Of a stretch of 38,315 nt of DNA, positions 16,199 to 24,637 are shown piece after piece; the first letter of the stretch is position 1; each line of letters starts with the position of its first letter. The DNA is taken from NCBI GenBank assembly GCA_020342025.1, contig CP070840.1:1194047-1232361 (forward strand). The letters run 5' to 3'. Source of the stretch: Deltaproteobacteria bacterium. GTDB lineage: Bacteria > Desulfobacterota > DSM-4660 > Desulfatiglandales > HGW-15. A program made the position numbers and the translations under genes. The notes below the pieces were generated by a model. That model saw only the letters and a list, made by a program, of their open reading frames with translations. It had not been told where the DNA came from and did not search any database.

Positions 16199-16257
16199 TG
16201 GCTTAGAAATAATGGAAGTCTTTTTTTAGCTGAATTATAAAGAAAGGAGAAAAACAA

Positions 16258-17493
16258 ATGAAAAAACTGTTGCTGTTTTCAGTCGTCATAGGTTTGGTGA
16301 TGGGCATGGCAGCCATGCCCGCTTCGTCCCTTGCCAAAGACCCCATAAAGGTCGGCTTTATCGCTCCCCTCTCAGGGCATGCGGCTCAGGTGGGCAGGGA
16401 TATGCTCGCAGGGATGGAATTGGCCTTCATGCACCGGAACTGGGAAGCGGCCGGACGAAAGATCAAGTTGATCTCCGAGGACACAGAGGCCAAACCCGCC
16501 GTTGCCCTGACCAAGGTGAGAAAACTGGTGGAAAGAGATGGTGTCCATGTGCTTATAGGAGGCCTCATGGCATCCACGGGTTACGCCCTCATGCCTTATG
16601 TGGACGCGAAAAAAATTCCCGCCCTGTATGTGATCATGGCCTCTGACGACCTCACGCAGAGGAAGCGGGGCAAGTACATGGTTCGCACAGGATGGTCAAG
16701 CAGTCAGCCTTCTCATCCCTTCGGCGTCTATGCAGCCAAGGAACTGGGGGTTCGCAAGATTGCGACCATCGGCTATGATTATGCCTTTGGTTGGGAGGTG
16801 GTCGGCGGATTCCAGAGGACCTTTGAAGACTCGGGCGGAAGGATCATCCAAAAACTCTGGACCCCTGTAGGCACCATGGATTATGGGCCTTATTTAGGGC
16901 AAATCAATAAAGATGCGGATGCCGTTTTCGCACTCTTCTTTGGTGCCGGCGCAATGCAATTCGTCAAACAGTTCAAAGAATACGGGCTGAAAGATAAGAT
17001 GCCCCTTCTCGGTGGCGGAACCACCACAGATGAAAGTGTCCTCCCCTCCATGGGGGACGAGGCCATAGGCACCATCACCACCCTTCACTACAGCCAGGCC
17101 ATAGACACACCGGCGAACAAAAAGTTTGATGAGGGTTTTCGGAAGCATGCCGGAAAAATGGCCTCCTACTATGGTGAGGGCCCCTACACTGGTGGATTGT
17201 GGATTGTCGAGGCTGCCAACAGCATCAATGGGGACGTGGAAGACAAAGAAAAATTCTTGAAGGCGCTCAAAACTTTAAGATTGAGAAACGCCCCGCGCGG
17301 CGACTTCGAGCTGGACTATTATGGCAACCCTGTCCAGAACATCTACATCAGGAAGGTGCAAAGGGTGGGGGGAGAACTCCAGAATACCGTTGTTAAGGTT
17401 TACCCGAACGTCACCCAATTCTGGACCTATGATGTGGATTGGTACCTGAAACAGCCCCTCTATTCGAGGGATTATCCGCCTTTGAAAAAGTAA
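16258..17493 (+). CDS. ABC transporter periplasmic substrate-binding protein (Peripla_BP_6, LivK-like)
   Basis: 411 residues. A Sec signal peptide is visible (KK, hydrophobic core, cleavage probably after Ala26 in SSLA-KDP). The mature start DPIKVGFIAPLSGHAAQVGRDML is the standard opening of receptor family ligand-binding proteins. The protein would capture the substrate in the periplasm and deliver it to LivHM. This branch is much diverged from true LivJ/LivK, and in neighbouring families the ligands include amides, aromatic acids and short dicarboxylates. AAAGGAG precedes the ATG. It lies 59 bp after livM and 46 bp before livG. Confidence 0.92.
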   Translation: MKKLLLFSVVIGLVMGMAAMPASSLAKDPIKVGFIAPLSGHAAQVGRDMLAGMELAFMHRNWEAAGRKIKLISEDTEAKPAVALTKVRKLVERDGVHVLIGGLMASTGYALMPYVDAKKIPALYVIMASDDLTQRKRGKYMVRTGWSSSQPSHPFGVYAAKELGVRKIATIGYDYAFGWEVVGGFQRTFEDSGGRIIQKLWTPVGTMDYGPYLGQINKDADAVFALFFGAGAMQFVKQFKEYGLKDKMPLLGGGTTTDESVLPSMGDEAIGTITTLHYSQAIDTPANKKFDEGFRKHAGKMASYYGEGPYTGGLWIVEAANSINGDVEDKEKFLKALKTLRLRNAPRGDFELDYYGNPVQNIYIRKVQRVGGELQNTVVKVYPNVTQFWTYDVDWYLKQPLYSRDYPPLKK

Positions 17494-17539
17494 GGGCGAC
17501 GTAAGCAAATAGCATTCAATCAAGTTAAGGAGGAAATGG

Positions 17540-18289
17540 GTGGATACGCCTTGCCTGGTCCTTGAGGGCCTCACAAAAGAGTTTGGTGGACTGATCGCCG
17601 TGGATCACGTGACCCTTGAAATAAAGGCAGGAGAAAGGCATGGCATTATTGGACCCAATGGTGCGGGCAAGACGACCCTTTTTAATCTCATCTGTGGCGA
17701 CCTGTCACCCACAGAGGGCCGGATCGTCCATTTCGGGCAAGACGTAACCCGACTCCGCACACACAAGAGGATTGCCCTGGGCATGGCGAGGACCTTTCAG
17801 ATCAACAATCTATTTCCAAAGTTGACGGTCCTCCAAAACATCCTGCTGGCCGCTCAAGGGCTTCAAAGCACCAAGTATGTTATGTATCGACCCATTTCCT
17901 CCTATGAACCCCTTTATGAAAAAGCAAGAGTCATCTTGGAAGAGTTTCAGATGTGGGACAAACGAGACATTCTCGTGGAAAACCTTTCTTACGGCGATCA
18001 ACGCCAAATCGAGGTCTGCCTGGCCCTCATTGAAAACCCCCGTCTATTGCTCCTGGATGAACCCACTGCGGGATTGTCCCGGGCCGAAACCCTCACATTC
18101 ACCTCCATCTTGAAGAAGCTGGATCCTGGTATTACGATTTTACTCATCGAGCACGACATGGACGTGGCCTTTGATCTCGCCGAAAACATAACCGTCCTTC
18201 AGCTGGGAAAACAGATCGCTTCGGGAGACAAGGAAGAGATCAAGGCGAACAGAACGGTCCAAGAGATATACCTGGGAACCGAACAATGA
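17540..18289 (+). CDS. livG: ABC transporter ATP-binding protein LivG
   Basis: 249 residues. Walker A is GPNGAGKTT, the signature motif is LSYGDQRQIE, and Walker B with the catalytic Glu is LLLLDEPTAG. The switch His is in LLIEHDMDVAF. The LivG-type ending (VQEIYLG) is present. It starts at a GTG (17540) with AAGGAGG 6 bases upstream. It overlaps livF by four bases (ATGA). In the complex it pairs with LivF on the cytoplasmic face. Confidence 0.94.
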   Translation: MDTPCLVLEGLTKEFGGLIAVDHVTLEIKAGERHGIIGPNGAGKTTLFNLICGDLSPTEGRIVHFGQDVTRLRTHKRIALGMARTFQINNLFPKLTVLQNILLAAQGLQSTKYVMYRPISSYEPLYEKARVILEEFQMWDKRDILVENLSYGDQRQIEVCLALIENPRLLLLDEPTAGLSRAETLTFTSILKKLDPGITILLIEHDMDVAFDLAENITVLQLGKQIASGDKEEIKANRTVQEIYLGTEQ

Positions 18290-18984
18290 TGTTAGAAATA
18301 AATGATATCCACACCTACTACGGAGAGAGTTACGTCCTTCAGGGTATCTCCATTCAGGTTGAAACAGGCAGTATCATTGGCCTGCTGGGTCGAAACGGGA
18401 TGGGGAAAACAACGCTTATACGATCCGTGGTTGGCTTTACACCGCCACGTGAAGGGCAAATTCTATTCAAGGGTCATGATATCACCCGCTTGCCTCCCCA
18501 CAGGATCGTGAGGATGAGCCTGGGCCTTGTACCCCAGGGAAAACGGATATTCCCGTCCTTGAGTGTGTTGGAAAATCTTAAATTGGGGGCTCGGGGTCAG
18601 AGCGCCGGTCTCTGGGACGAGGGAAAGATCTACACCCTCTTTCCAGTCCTCAAGGCGCGCAGTCACCACAGGGGTAACCAGTTGAGCGGGGGGGAACAGC
18701 AAATGCTGGCCATTGCCAGGGCCCTCATGACCAATCCCGAGTTGCTCCTCATGGACGAACCGAGTGAAGGCCTGGCCCCCTTATTGGTGCAGGCCATAGG
18801 TGAAGCCATCCTACAGCTCAAGGAAGGCGGGTTGTCCATACTGCTCGTGGAACAAAATCTCCCCTTCGCCATTGGCGTCTGCGACTATATCCACGTGCTC
18901 AGCAAGGGAAGGATCGTGCATTCCTCAACCCCAACGGAACTCTGGCAAAACGAAGAGGTGAAGGCCCAGCATCTGGGCATATAA
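18286..18984 (+). CDS. livF: ABC transporter ATP-binding protein LivF
   Basis: 232 residues. Walker A is GRNGMGKTT, the signature LSGGEQQMLAIARAL and Walker B LLLMDEPSEGLAP. The Gln loop LVPQGKRIFPSLSV is typical for LivF. The start overlaps the livG stop (ATGATG, the first ATG at 18286; the second, three bases later, is also possible). It is the last gene of the transporter operon; a palindromic repeat at about 19120 lies beyond and may help end transcription. Confidence 0.94.
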   Translation: MMLEINDIHTYYGESYVLQGISIQVETGSIIGLLGRNGMGKTTLIRSVVGFTPPREGQILFKGHDITRLPPHRIVRMSLGLVPQGKRIFPSLSVLENLKLGARGQSAGLWDEGKIYTLFPVLKARSHHRGNQLSGGEQQMLAIARALMTNPELLLMDEPSEGLAPLLVQAIGEAILQLKEGGLSILLVEQNLPFAIGVCDYIHVLSKGRIVHSSTPTELWQNEEVKAQHLGI

Positions 18985-19119
18985 CCAACCCATACCGGTT
19001 ACGAATTTAGATTTGCGATTGTTGATTTTCGATTTAAGAGTAAGACTGCCGAAAAACCCTCACCCCGTACCCCTTGCTATCTTCCATTCTATCTTTCCCG
19101 AACCAAATAATCCGCCGCA

Positions 19120-19227
19120 TAGGTCCCCAAAGGATGAGGCCAGGGCTTTTTTTGAAAGGCCACCGCCCCTTCACACAGTAGCTACGGCCTTGAGAAAAGG
19201 GCCCTGGCCTCAGACTTCTAAAACGCA
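19120..19227. repeat. Palindromic repeat, short copy of the 10570-10787 element
   Basis: The arms 19135-19161 and 19186-19212 pair at 22 of 27 positions around a 24-base loop. The stem begins with a perfect 12-bp block, TGAGGCCAGGGC. The right arm and flank (CTTGAGAAAAG, CTCAGACT, CTAAAAC) match the copy at 10751-10787. It stands between the convergent livF and UPF0261 genes and could serve as a two-way terminator. Confidence 0.8.
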
Positions 19228-19252
19228 CTTTTTTGACGCTGTACACATTAGA

Positions 19253-20500
19253 TTATTTTTTCATCAGTTCAGCCAACAGTTGAACCGCGGCCTCTGCAAA
19301 GGCCGGATCGCTGAGGTGGGCATCAACCTCCACGCATCTCACTTTTGAAGCGTCCAGGTGGTGTTTGATGGATTCTATCAGGGCCGAATTGGCTGCCTCG
19401 TCGTGCCACTCTCCTGAGACCGTCCCATCAATCGTGGTCATTTTTTTACCCCCTGCCCGGTCTAGAACGGAAAATCCTTTCGTGGGGATGATGACGGCTG
19501 CCGGGCCCCTGCTCACATTGAGTTTCTCTGCGATCCTCTTGCCCAGAATCTGATTTTCCTCCACATTTGTCCTCATCAAAGTGACGGAAGGGGTGTAGAA
19601 AAAGAAATGCCTATCCCGGTATCTCTGGGGCACGCTCTCTTTTGGTCCAAAGTTTCCAAAATCAAGGGCCCCCAAACTGACCACCTGGGGGACCCCCATG
19701 GCGCCGGCTGCCTCTAATCTATGGGGGCCGGCGCTGTACGTCCCGTCTACCAGATCATCCACCAGTTCAGATGTGGTAATATCCAGGACGCCACTCACCT
19801 CCCCCGATTTCACCAGCTCCTCGAGGGCCATGCCACCTGCACCGGATGCGTGAAGCTCAATGACTTCGAAACCCATCTCCTCCAACAAGCCCTTTGCCCT
19901 TTCAACACAGGGGAACGTGGTACCGAAAGTGGACATGCAGATCTGAGGCTTCGTCTCCTCCTCTTCAACGCCCTCTTCATGTGCCATGTGTGCGATGGCT
20001 CGGGCAGCGTTATTAATCACCCTCTTGGTGATCCTGTTCAGGGAGATGTCGCCTATCGAATTGGCCATCATAATGTCTTTGGTGCCCACGTAAGGACGAA
20101 CATTCCCCGAGGCCACACACGTGACCATGAGTTTGGGAAACCCGATAGGGAGGGTTCGCATGACACGGCAAGTGAGTTCAGTCCCATTTGCACCGCCCAG
20201 CCCTATGACGGCCTGAATTCTTTCTTCATCAAACAACCTGTTGCCGATTTTGATAGCCCCTTCGGTCATCAGATTCACAGCAGAGACCTTATCCAGTCGG
20301 ATAATTTCATCGAAATCCTTTCCGCTTTCCTTTGCTACCTCACTGCAAGAGATGTCCGAAATGGCCCCGGAGGGTACAGCCTTGCAGCTCACATCCATGA
20401 GGAGCGACTGAACGCCTTCCGCCTCAATTCTCTTTCGAAGATAATTCAATTCCTTTGTCTTGGTATCCAGGGTGCCAATAATCAGAACGGTCTCAGACAT
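19253..20500 (-). CDS. Tm-1-like ATP-binding protein, UPF0261 family
   Basis: 415 residues matching the N-terminal domain family of the tomato Tm-1 resistance protein: opening ETVLIIGTLDTKTKEL, then GLGGANGTEL, MVTCVASGNVRPYVGTKDI and GEWHDEAANSALIE. The family binds ATP; its bacterial function is unknown. In Tm-1 and fungal homologues this domain is fused to a TIM-barrel domain. Here the TIM-barrel partner is a separate gene at 21665-22507 on the other strand. AGAGGAG precedes the ATG. It lies 45 bp after the deacetylase and is probably co-transcribed with it. Confidence 0.9.
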   Translation of the reverse strand: MSETVLIIGTLDTKTKELNYLRKRIEAEGVQSLLMDVSCKAVPSGAISDISCSEVAKESGKDFDEIIRLDKVSAVNLMTEGAIKIGNRLFDEERIQAVIGLGGANGTELTCRVMRTLPIGFPKLMVTCVASGNVRPYVGTKDIMMANSIGDISLNRITKRVINNAARAIAHMAHEEGVEEEETKPQICMSTFGTTFPCVERAKGLLEEMGFEVIELHASGAGGMALEELVKSGEVSGVLDITTSELVDDLVDGTYSAGPHRLEAAGAMGVPQVVSLGALDFGNFGPKESVPQRYRDRHFFFYTPSVTLMRTNVEENQILGKRIAEKLNVSRGPAAVIIPTKGFSVLDRAGGKKMTTIDGTVSGEWHDEAANSALIESIKHHLDASKVRCVEVDAHLSDPAFAEAAVQLLAELMKK

Positions 20501-20545
20501 CTATCGCTCCTCTCTGCTGCAAGGTTGTGGCAAAGGTTTCATGAC

Positions 20546-21424
20546 CTATTTCACAAGAGTATCATTGTACCAATCCAGGATTTCTTCACCAGTCATGAAC
20601 AACACATGTTCGTGCTCCTTGATATACTGAAGGATCTTGTCTATGTATTTGATCCGGTGGGCTGCACCTGATACATACGGATGCATAGAAATTCCCATGA
20701 ACCGGGCACTCTCTGCGCCTTCCTCGTAGAGGATATCAAACGCGTCACGCGAGCGTTCGTAGATCTCCGGAGAGCGATGGTGCTGGACCACATAAATGGG
20801 AATATCGTTGAGTTCAACCGTATACGGAACGGCAATCAGGCTGCCTGTCTTGACCCTGAGTGGGTAGGGTTGATCATCATTCACCCAGTCCGCCACGTAC
20901 TCAAAGCCCTCCTCAGCCAGTATGTCTGGGGTGTCAAAGGTTTCGTGCAATCCCGGGCCCATCCATCCACGCGGTCTCTTGCCTGTGAATTCGCGGATCG
21001 TCTCAATGGTTTTCCGAATAACTCTCCGTTCATCCTTTTCAAGGTTTATGGCCCGCTGCTCAAACCCATGGGCCAAAATCTCCCAACCGTTGCGGAGGCC
21101 TTGCTCCACCATATGGGGATAAGTCTTACAGACAGGCGCATTCAAGCTCATGGTCGCCCTGACCTGGTGTTTATCCAGGACCCTCTTCAACCGCCAAAAA
21201 CCCACCCGCAGCCCATAGTCAAACCAGCTATAATTGGGTATATCGGGTGTTACGGTGACACCTTGCGGTGCCGGAAGAACCGATCTGGCCATGGTCGCGT
21301 TGATGTCCCATTTCTCCACGTTGATAATGAACCAGACCCCCAATCGGGCGCCACCGGGAAGCTTCACAGGCTTGCGATCTATGATTGCCGAATACTCTGC
21401 ACGCTCCTTTTCTGCTTTTACCAT
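20546..21424 (-). CDS. Polysaccharide deacetylase family protein, PuuE-allantoinase-like
   Basis: 292 residues of the NodB-type (carbohydrate esterase 4) fold. It begins GGARLGVWFIINVEKW, where classical enzymes have the catalytic Asp, and continues with ATMSLNAPVCKTYP, EILAHGFEQ (metal-binding His) and a terminal MSMHPYVSG block (ISMHPYVSGAAHR). This arrangement is that of the PuuE allantoinase subgroup rather than chitin deacetylases. No signal peptide is seen, so it is cytoplasmic and may act on an amide of a small molecule. A hydantoinase-type enzyme lies in the facing operon, which supports a C-N hydrolysis theme. Confidence 0.87.
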   Translation of the reverse strand: MVKAEKERAEYSAIIDRKPVKLPGGARLGVWFIINVEKWDINATMARSVLPAPQGVTVTPDIPNYSWFDYGLRVGFWRLKRVLDKHQVRATMSLNAPVCKTYPHMVEQGLRNGWEILAHGFEQRAINLEKDERRVIRKTIETIREFTGKRPRGWMGPGLHETFDTPDILAEEGFEYVADWVNDDQPYPLRVKTGSLIAVPYTVELNDIPIYVVQHHRSPEIYERSRDAFDILYEEGAESARFMGISMHPYVSGAAHRIKYIDKILQYIKEHEHVLFMTGEEILDWYNDTLVK

Positions 21425-21664
21425 CGCATTTCAATCCCCTTCATGGTGGAATGACGAAGGTTACTTCATAGTTATTTCCCCTTGTCAAGTCATTTCGTTC
21501 AGACAATAAGACATGACTGAGATGGCGGATTAGGTTATCGCTGAGGCATGTAGCAAATGAGCGATAGGTTCCGCTTATAAATAGACGCATCTTTTATTGA
21601 CAGCCTCTGCTCAGGGGAGATATATATGTAAAATTTCGTGTAAAGTCAAAAGGGAGGAAATACC
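21425..21664. other. Divergent promoter region
   Basis: It separates the deacetylase/UPF0261 unit (minus) from the PEP-hydrolase unit (plus). Besides the plus-strand promoter at 21597, the minus strand holds TTGACA at 21483-21488 without a clear -10. Confidence 0.5.
21597..21626 (+). promoter_or_regulatory. Candidate sigma-70 promoter for the PEP-hydrolase operon
   Basis: TTGACA (21597-21602), an 18-base spacer and TATATA (21621-21626). Start of transcription would be about 30 bases upstream of the ATG at 21665, leaving room for the GGGAGG ribosome-binding site. Confidence 0.6.
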
Positions 21665-22507
21665 ATGGTAAAAAGATATGAAAGGGAGGAGATTGTGGAC
21701 AGGCTCAGGGCAGAAACCGAGCAAGGCCGAGCCATTTTTGATGCCTTTGCCGGAACGGGCATCTCAGCCAAATTCGCAGAGGCGGGTGGTGCGGACATGA
21801 TCACAACCCATATCCTTGCCAGGTTTCGGATGGCAGGCCTTTCTTCCATGGCAGGGTATCTCTCCATTGCAGACGCCAATGCCGTTACCTTAGAACTGGG
21901 AAAGAGAGATATCATCCCCATCATCAAGCACACGCCCGTGATGGCTGGACTTCTCGGAACAGATCCCACCAGAGACATGGGGTCCTTTCTTGATGAGATC
22001 ATCGCAGCAGGTTTTTCAGGATTGTTAAATTGTCCCACCATCGCCCTCATTGATGGAAACTTCAGACAGGTCCTGGAAGATACAGGCCTGACCTTTGACA
22101 AAGAGGTGGAAATGACGGGCATTGCCCATGTCAAAGGGCTTTACACCAAAGCCTTTTGCACCACGCCCGAAGAAGCGCTGAAAATGTTGGATGTGGGGTG
22201 CGACAACATTATTGCCCACGGTGGCAACACGAGTGGAGGGACAACCGGTTCCAAAACAGCCACCCCACTCGATGATATGGTTGGGCTGGTCCAGAACATC
22301 ATTGATGCGGTCAAAGGGAAAAAACCGGAGACCTTGGTCACATGCCATGGGGGAGCAACAGTGACACCCCAGGATGTTCAGTACCTTCTGGACCATTGCA
22401 GCGGGTTGGATGGCTACGTGGGGGGATCAACGGCTGAACGTTTGCCCGTGGAAAAGTCCATCACGGCAGCGGTCAAGGAATTCAAGGATACTCACATCAA
22501 GAAATGA
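21665..22507 (+). CDS. Phosphoenolpyruvate hydrolase family / TIM-barrel signal-transduction protein
   Basis: 280 residues. The sequence matches the TIM-barrel family that includes the C-terminal half of tomato Tm-1 and proteins named phosphoenolpyruvate hydrolase: AEAGGADMITTH, GFSGLLNCPTIALIDG, GCDNIIAHGGNTSGG and TLVTCHGGATVTPQDVQYLL. The fold is related to isocitrate-lyase/PEP-mutase type barrels. Biochemical function is poorly established. GGGAGGAAATACC precedes the ATG. It starts a four-gene plus-strand unit and faces its usual partner UPF0261 across a divergent promoter. Confidence 0.9.
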   Translation: MVKRYEREEIVDRLRAETEQGRAIFDAFAGTGISAKFAEAGGADMITTHILARFRMAGLSSMAGYLSIADANAVTLELGKRDIIPIIKHTPVMAGLLGTDPTRDMGSFLDEIIAAGFSGLLNCPTIALIDGNFRQVLEDTGLTFDKEVEMTGIAHVKGLYTKAFCTTPEEALKMLDVGCDNIIAHGGNTSGGTTGSKTATPLDDMVGLVQNIIDAVKGKKPETLVTCHGGATVTPQDVQYLLDHCSGLDGYVGGSTAERLPVEKSITAAVKEFKDTHIKK

Positions 22508-22651
22508 TGAGGCATCCGGATGGTTACTGTATTCATCAGATACTCTTCATACTGAATCCAAATGTCGCATTCTTCAAATAGCAAATGGGTTGAACAATTG
22601 AAGTCCACCCTGGGCGAAAATCTAGGTGCGGAGGAATTGAAAAGGAGTGAT

Positions 22652-23215
22652 ATGAAGGAAGATACGAGAAAACTCATAGAAGAAGCGGGCCGTAGGGCCA
22701 TAGAAAATAGACGAAAGGGATTTCATTGCAGCGAGTCCGCTTTCCTGGCCATCAATGACACATTGAACATCACGGATCCCTCCATGGTAAAAATGGTTAC
22801 CGGATTTCATGGGGGTGGGGGGACCCATCTCCTGGTGCCCGATGCAGACATGAATGAGATATTGGAGGGAATCGCTTCAGGCCAAGACAGACGCCCCCCG
22901 GAGGAGTTGGAGATCGTACAGGTGGGACATTTGTGTGGGGCCCTGGCTGCCGGTATTATCTGCATCGGGTTGCTTTACGGGAGAACATCCCCCACGGATG
23001 AACTGGAATGTCCTGATGAGCTTGCCTTTGAACTTCACCAGAGGTTCTCTAAGGAATTCGGAGAGAAAGAGTGTAAGCCCATCCGTGAGAAATGGATTCC
23101 CCAGAGCCACAACCGGACCTGTGAGCCCGTTTACAAGAGGGGTGCGGAATTGGCCGTAGAATTGATTCTGGAGGCCCATGAAATAGTTCCTGAATGCGAA
23201 AAACATGAAGTGTGA
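22652..23215 (+). CDS. C_GCAxxG_C_C family redox-type protein
   Basis: 187 residues with the spaced Cys pattern of this family: Cys26 in HCSESAF, the glycine-rich HLCGALAAG block, a Cys in EKECKPIREKW and another in NRTCEPVYKRG. Members are thought to be redox-active or metal-binding proteins of anaerobes and are often next to oxidoreductases; no reaction is established. An open frame extends upstream to an ATG at 22562, but AAAAGGAGTGAT directly before the ATG at 22652 decides the start. It lies 144 bp after the PEP-hydrolase gene and 35 bp before the hydantoinase-like gene. Confidence 0.85.
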   Translation: MKEDTRKLIEEAGRRAIENRRKGFHCSESAFLAINDTLNITDPSMVKMVTGFHGGGGTHLLVPDADMNEILEGIASGQDRRPPEELEIVQVGHLCGALAAGIICIGLLYGRTSPTDELECPDELAFELHQRFSKEFGEKECKPIREKWIPQSHNRTCEPVYKRGAELAVELILEAHEIVPECEKHEV

Positions 23216-23250
23216 TATGTATTCATCCCAGCCCTTATGGAGGTGATGAA

Positions 23251-24615
23251 ATGAAAGCAGATCTGGCTGTACAGGGAGGAACGGTCGCCACACCCAGCGG
23301 CACCTTTGAGGCAGATATCTATGTTCAGGACGGCAAGATCCTGGGTGTCGGGAAAGTATACGGCGTTGAGGCCAAGCGGAAGATCGATGCACGTGGCTTG
23401 CTGGTGATGCCTGGTGCCGTGGACGGCCATGTCCACATGATGGACCCGGGACACACGGAGAGGGAGGACTTCACCACCGGCACCGCGGCCGCGGCCGTGG
23501 GAGGCGCCACCACGGTGATCGAGCACCACAGGACCGAACCGCCCGTACTGAATCCAAAGTTGTTCCAGGAAAAGGTGGAGCATTGCAATCCAAAGGCGGT
23601 GGTGGATTTTGCATTTATGGGCGGTGCGGTGCCCGACAATCTCCATGAGCTCAAAGGCATGTGGGACCTGGGTGCCGTGGCTTTCAAGACGTTCACCTGC
23701 GCCTTGCACGGTGTCACGCCCATGCCAGCAGGGAACCTTCGAGAGCTTTTCCGCACGCTTACAACCTTCGATGGTATCACGTTGATCCATGCTGAAGATG
23801 ATTCGATCCTCCGCGTCAATGAGCAGATGTTACGGGACTCAGGACGCAAGGACTATTTGACGGTCTCTGACTGGCGCTCTGAAGATGCGGAGTTCATGGC
23901 GATCTCGGCCGCAGTGACGTTAGCCAGGCAGACCGGTAACCGCGCCATATTCGCCCACGTCAGCCTTCCCGCTTCGCTCCACATCATTCGGGACGCAAGG
24001 CTGGACGGTGTCAAGGTCTATGCGGAGAGTTGCCCCCAGTATTTCTATCTAACCCGGGATGATTTGGCGGAAAAGGGTCCCTGGCTCAAATTCGCGCCAT
24101 CGGTACGCAGCGTTGAAACCAGAAATCAGATGTGGACAGAACTGGAACGGGGAAACGTGAATGTCCTGAGTACGGATCACTGCCCGTTCCCCAAGGCTGA
24201 GAAAGCGGCGGGAATCGAAGATATCTGGAAGGCGCCCTATGGCATCCCGGGAATTGAAACGACCGTTCGCTTGATGCTCAATGGGGTGAATAAAGGCAAG
24301 GTGCGTCTGGAGCGGGTCGTGCAGGCACTGTGTGAGACGCCGGCCAGGCTTTACGGCCTCTATCCACGCAAAGGCTGTCTGCTGCCTGGATCCGACGCCG
24401 ATATCCTGTTGGTGGACATGAACTTGAGGGAGACCCTTTCAAACGAGGACATCATATCCAAGTGCGGATGGACCCCCTATGAGGGCATGGAGGTGCAAGG
24501 GAAGGTGGTCATGACCCTGCTTCGGGGAGCGATCGTCGCAGAGAACGGCAAGCCCGTTGGGGAACCGGGATACGGGCAGTTCGTTTCGCGGCTTGGGACG
24601 GGAGGGGGAAGATAA
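23251..24615 (+). CDS. Dihydropyrimidinase/hydantoinase/allantoinase-like cyclic amidohydrolase
   Basis: 454 residues, normal for cyclic amidohydrolases. Binuclear metal site residues are visible: His60 and His62 (DGHVHMMDPG), Lys146 (VAFKTFTC, the carboxylated Lys), His180 (LIHAED), His236 (FAHVS) and Asp309 (STDHCPF). The enzyme would open a cyclic amide such as a hydantoin, dihydropyrimidine or allantoin. The first-shell DPGHTERED resembles allantoinase and hydantoinase equally. The start at 23251 is supported by GGAGGTGATG; an ATG 13 codons upstream is weaker. It is probably co-transcribed with the dehydrogenase at 24638, 22 bp downstream. Confidence 0.92.
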   Translation: MKADLAVQGGTVATPSGTFEADIYVQDGKILGVGKVYGVEAKRKIDARGLLVMPGAVDGHVHMMDPGHTEREDFTTGTAAAAVGGATTVIEHHRTEPPVLNPKLFQEKVEHCNPKAVVDFAFMGGAVPDNLHELKGMWDLGAVAFKTFTCALHGVTPMPAGNLRELFRTLTTFDGITLIHAEDDSILRVNEQMLRDSGRKDYLTVSDWRSEDAEFMAISAAVTLARQTGNRAIFAHVSLPASLHIIRDARLDGVKVYAESCPQYFYLTRDDLAEKGPWLKFAPSVRSVETRNQMWTELERGNVNVLSTDHCPFPKAEKAAGIEDIWKAPYGIPGIETTVRLMLNGVNKGKVRLERVVQALCETPARLYGLYPRKGCLLPGSDADILLVDMNLRETLSNEDIISKCGWTPYEGMEVQGKVVMTLLRGAIVAENGKPVGEPGYGQFVSRLGTGGGR

Positions 24616-24637
24616 TGGGTGACGAAAGGACCAAACA

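Noticed and set aside
19030..19075. AGACTGCCGAAAAACC, similar to one end of the 6391 element
   Set aside because: No opposite end is found within about 300 bases, so it is at most a solitary remnant.
19721..21454. Two long plus-strand open frames (316 and 257 codons)
   Set aside because: They lie entirely opposite the well-supported UPF0261 and deacetylase genes and have no family features.
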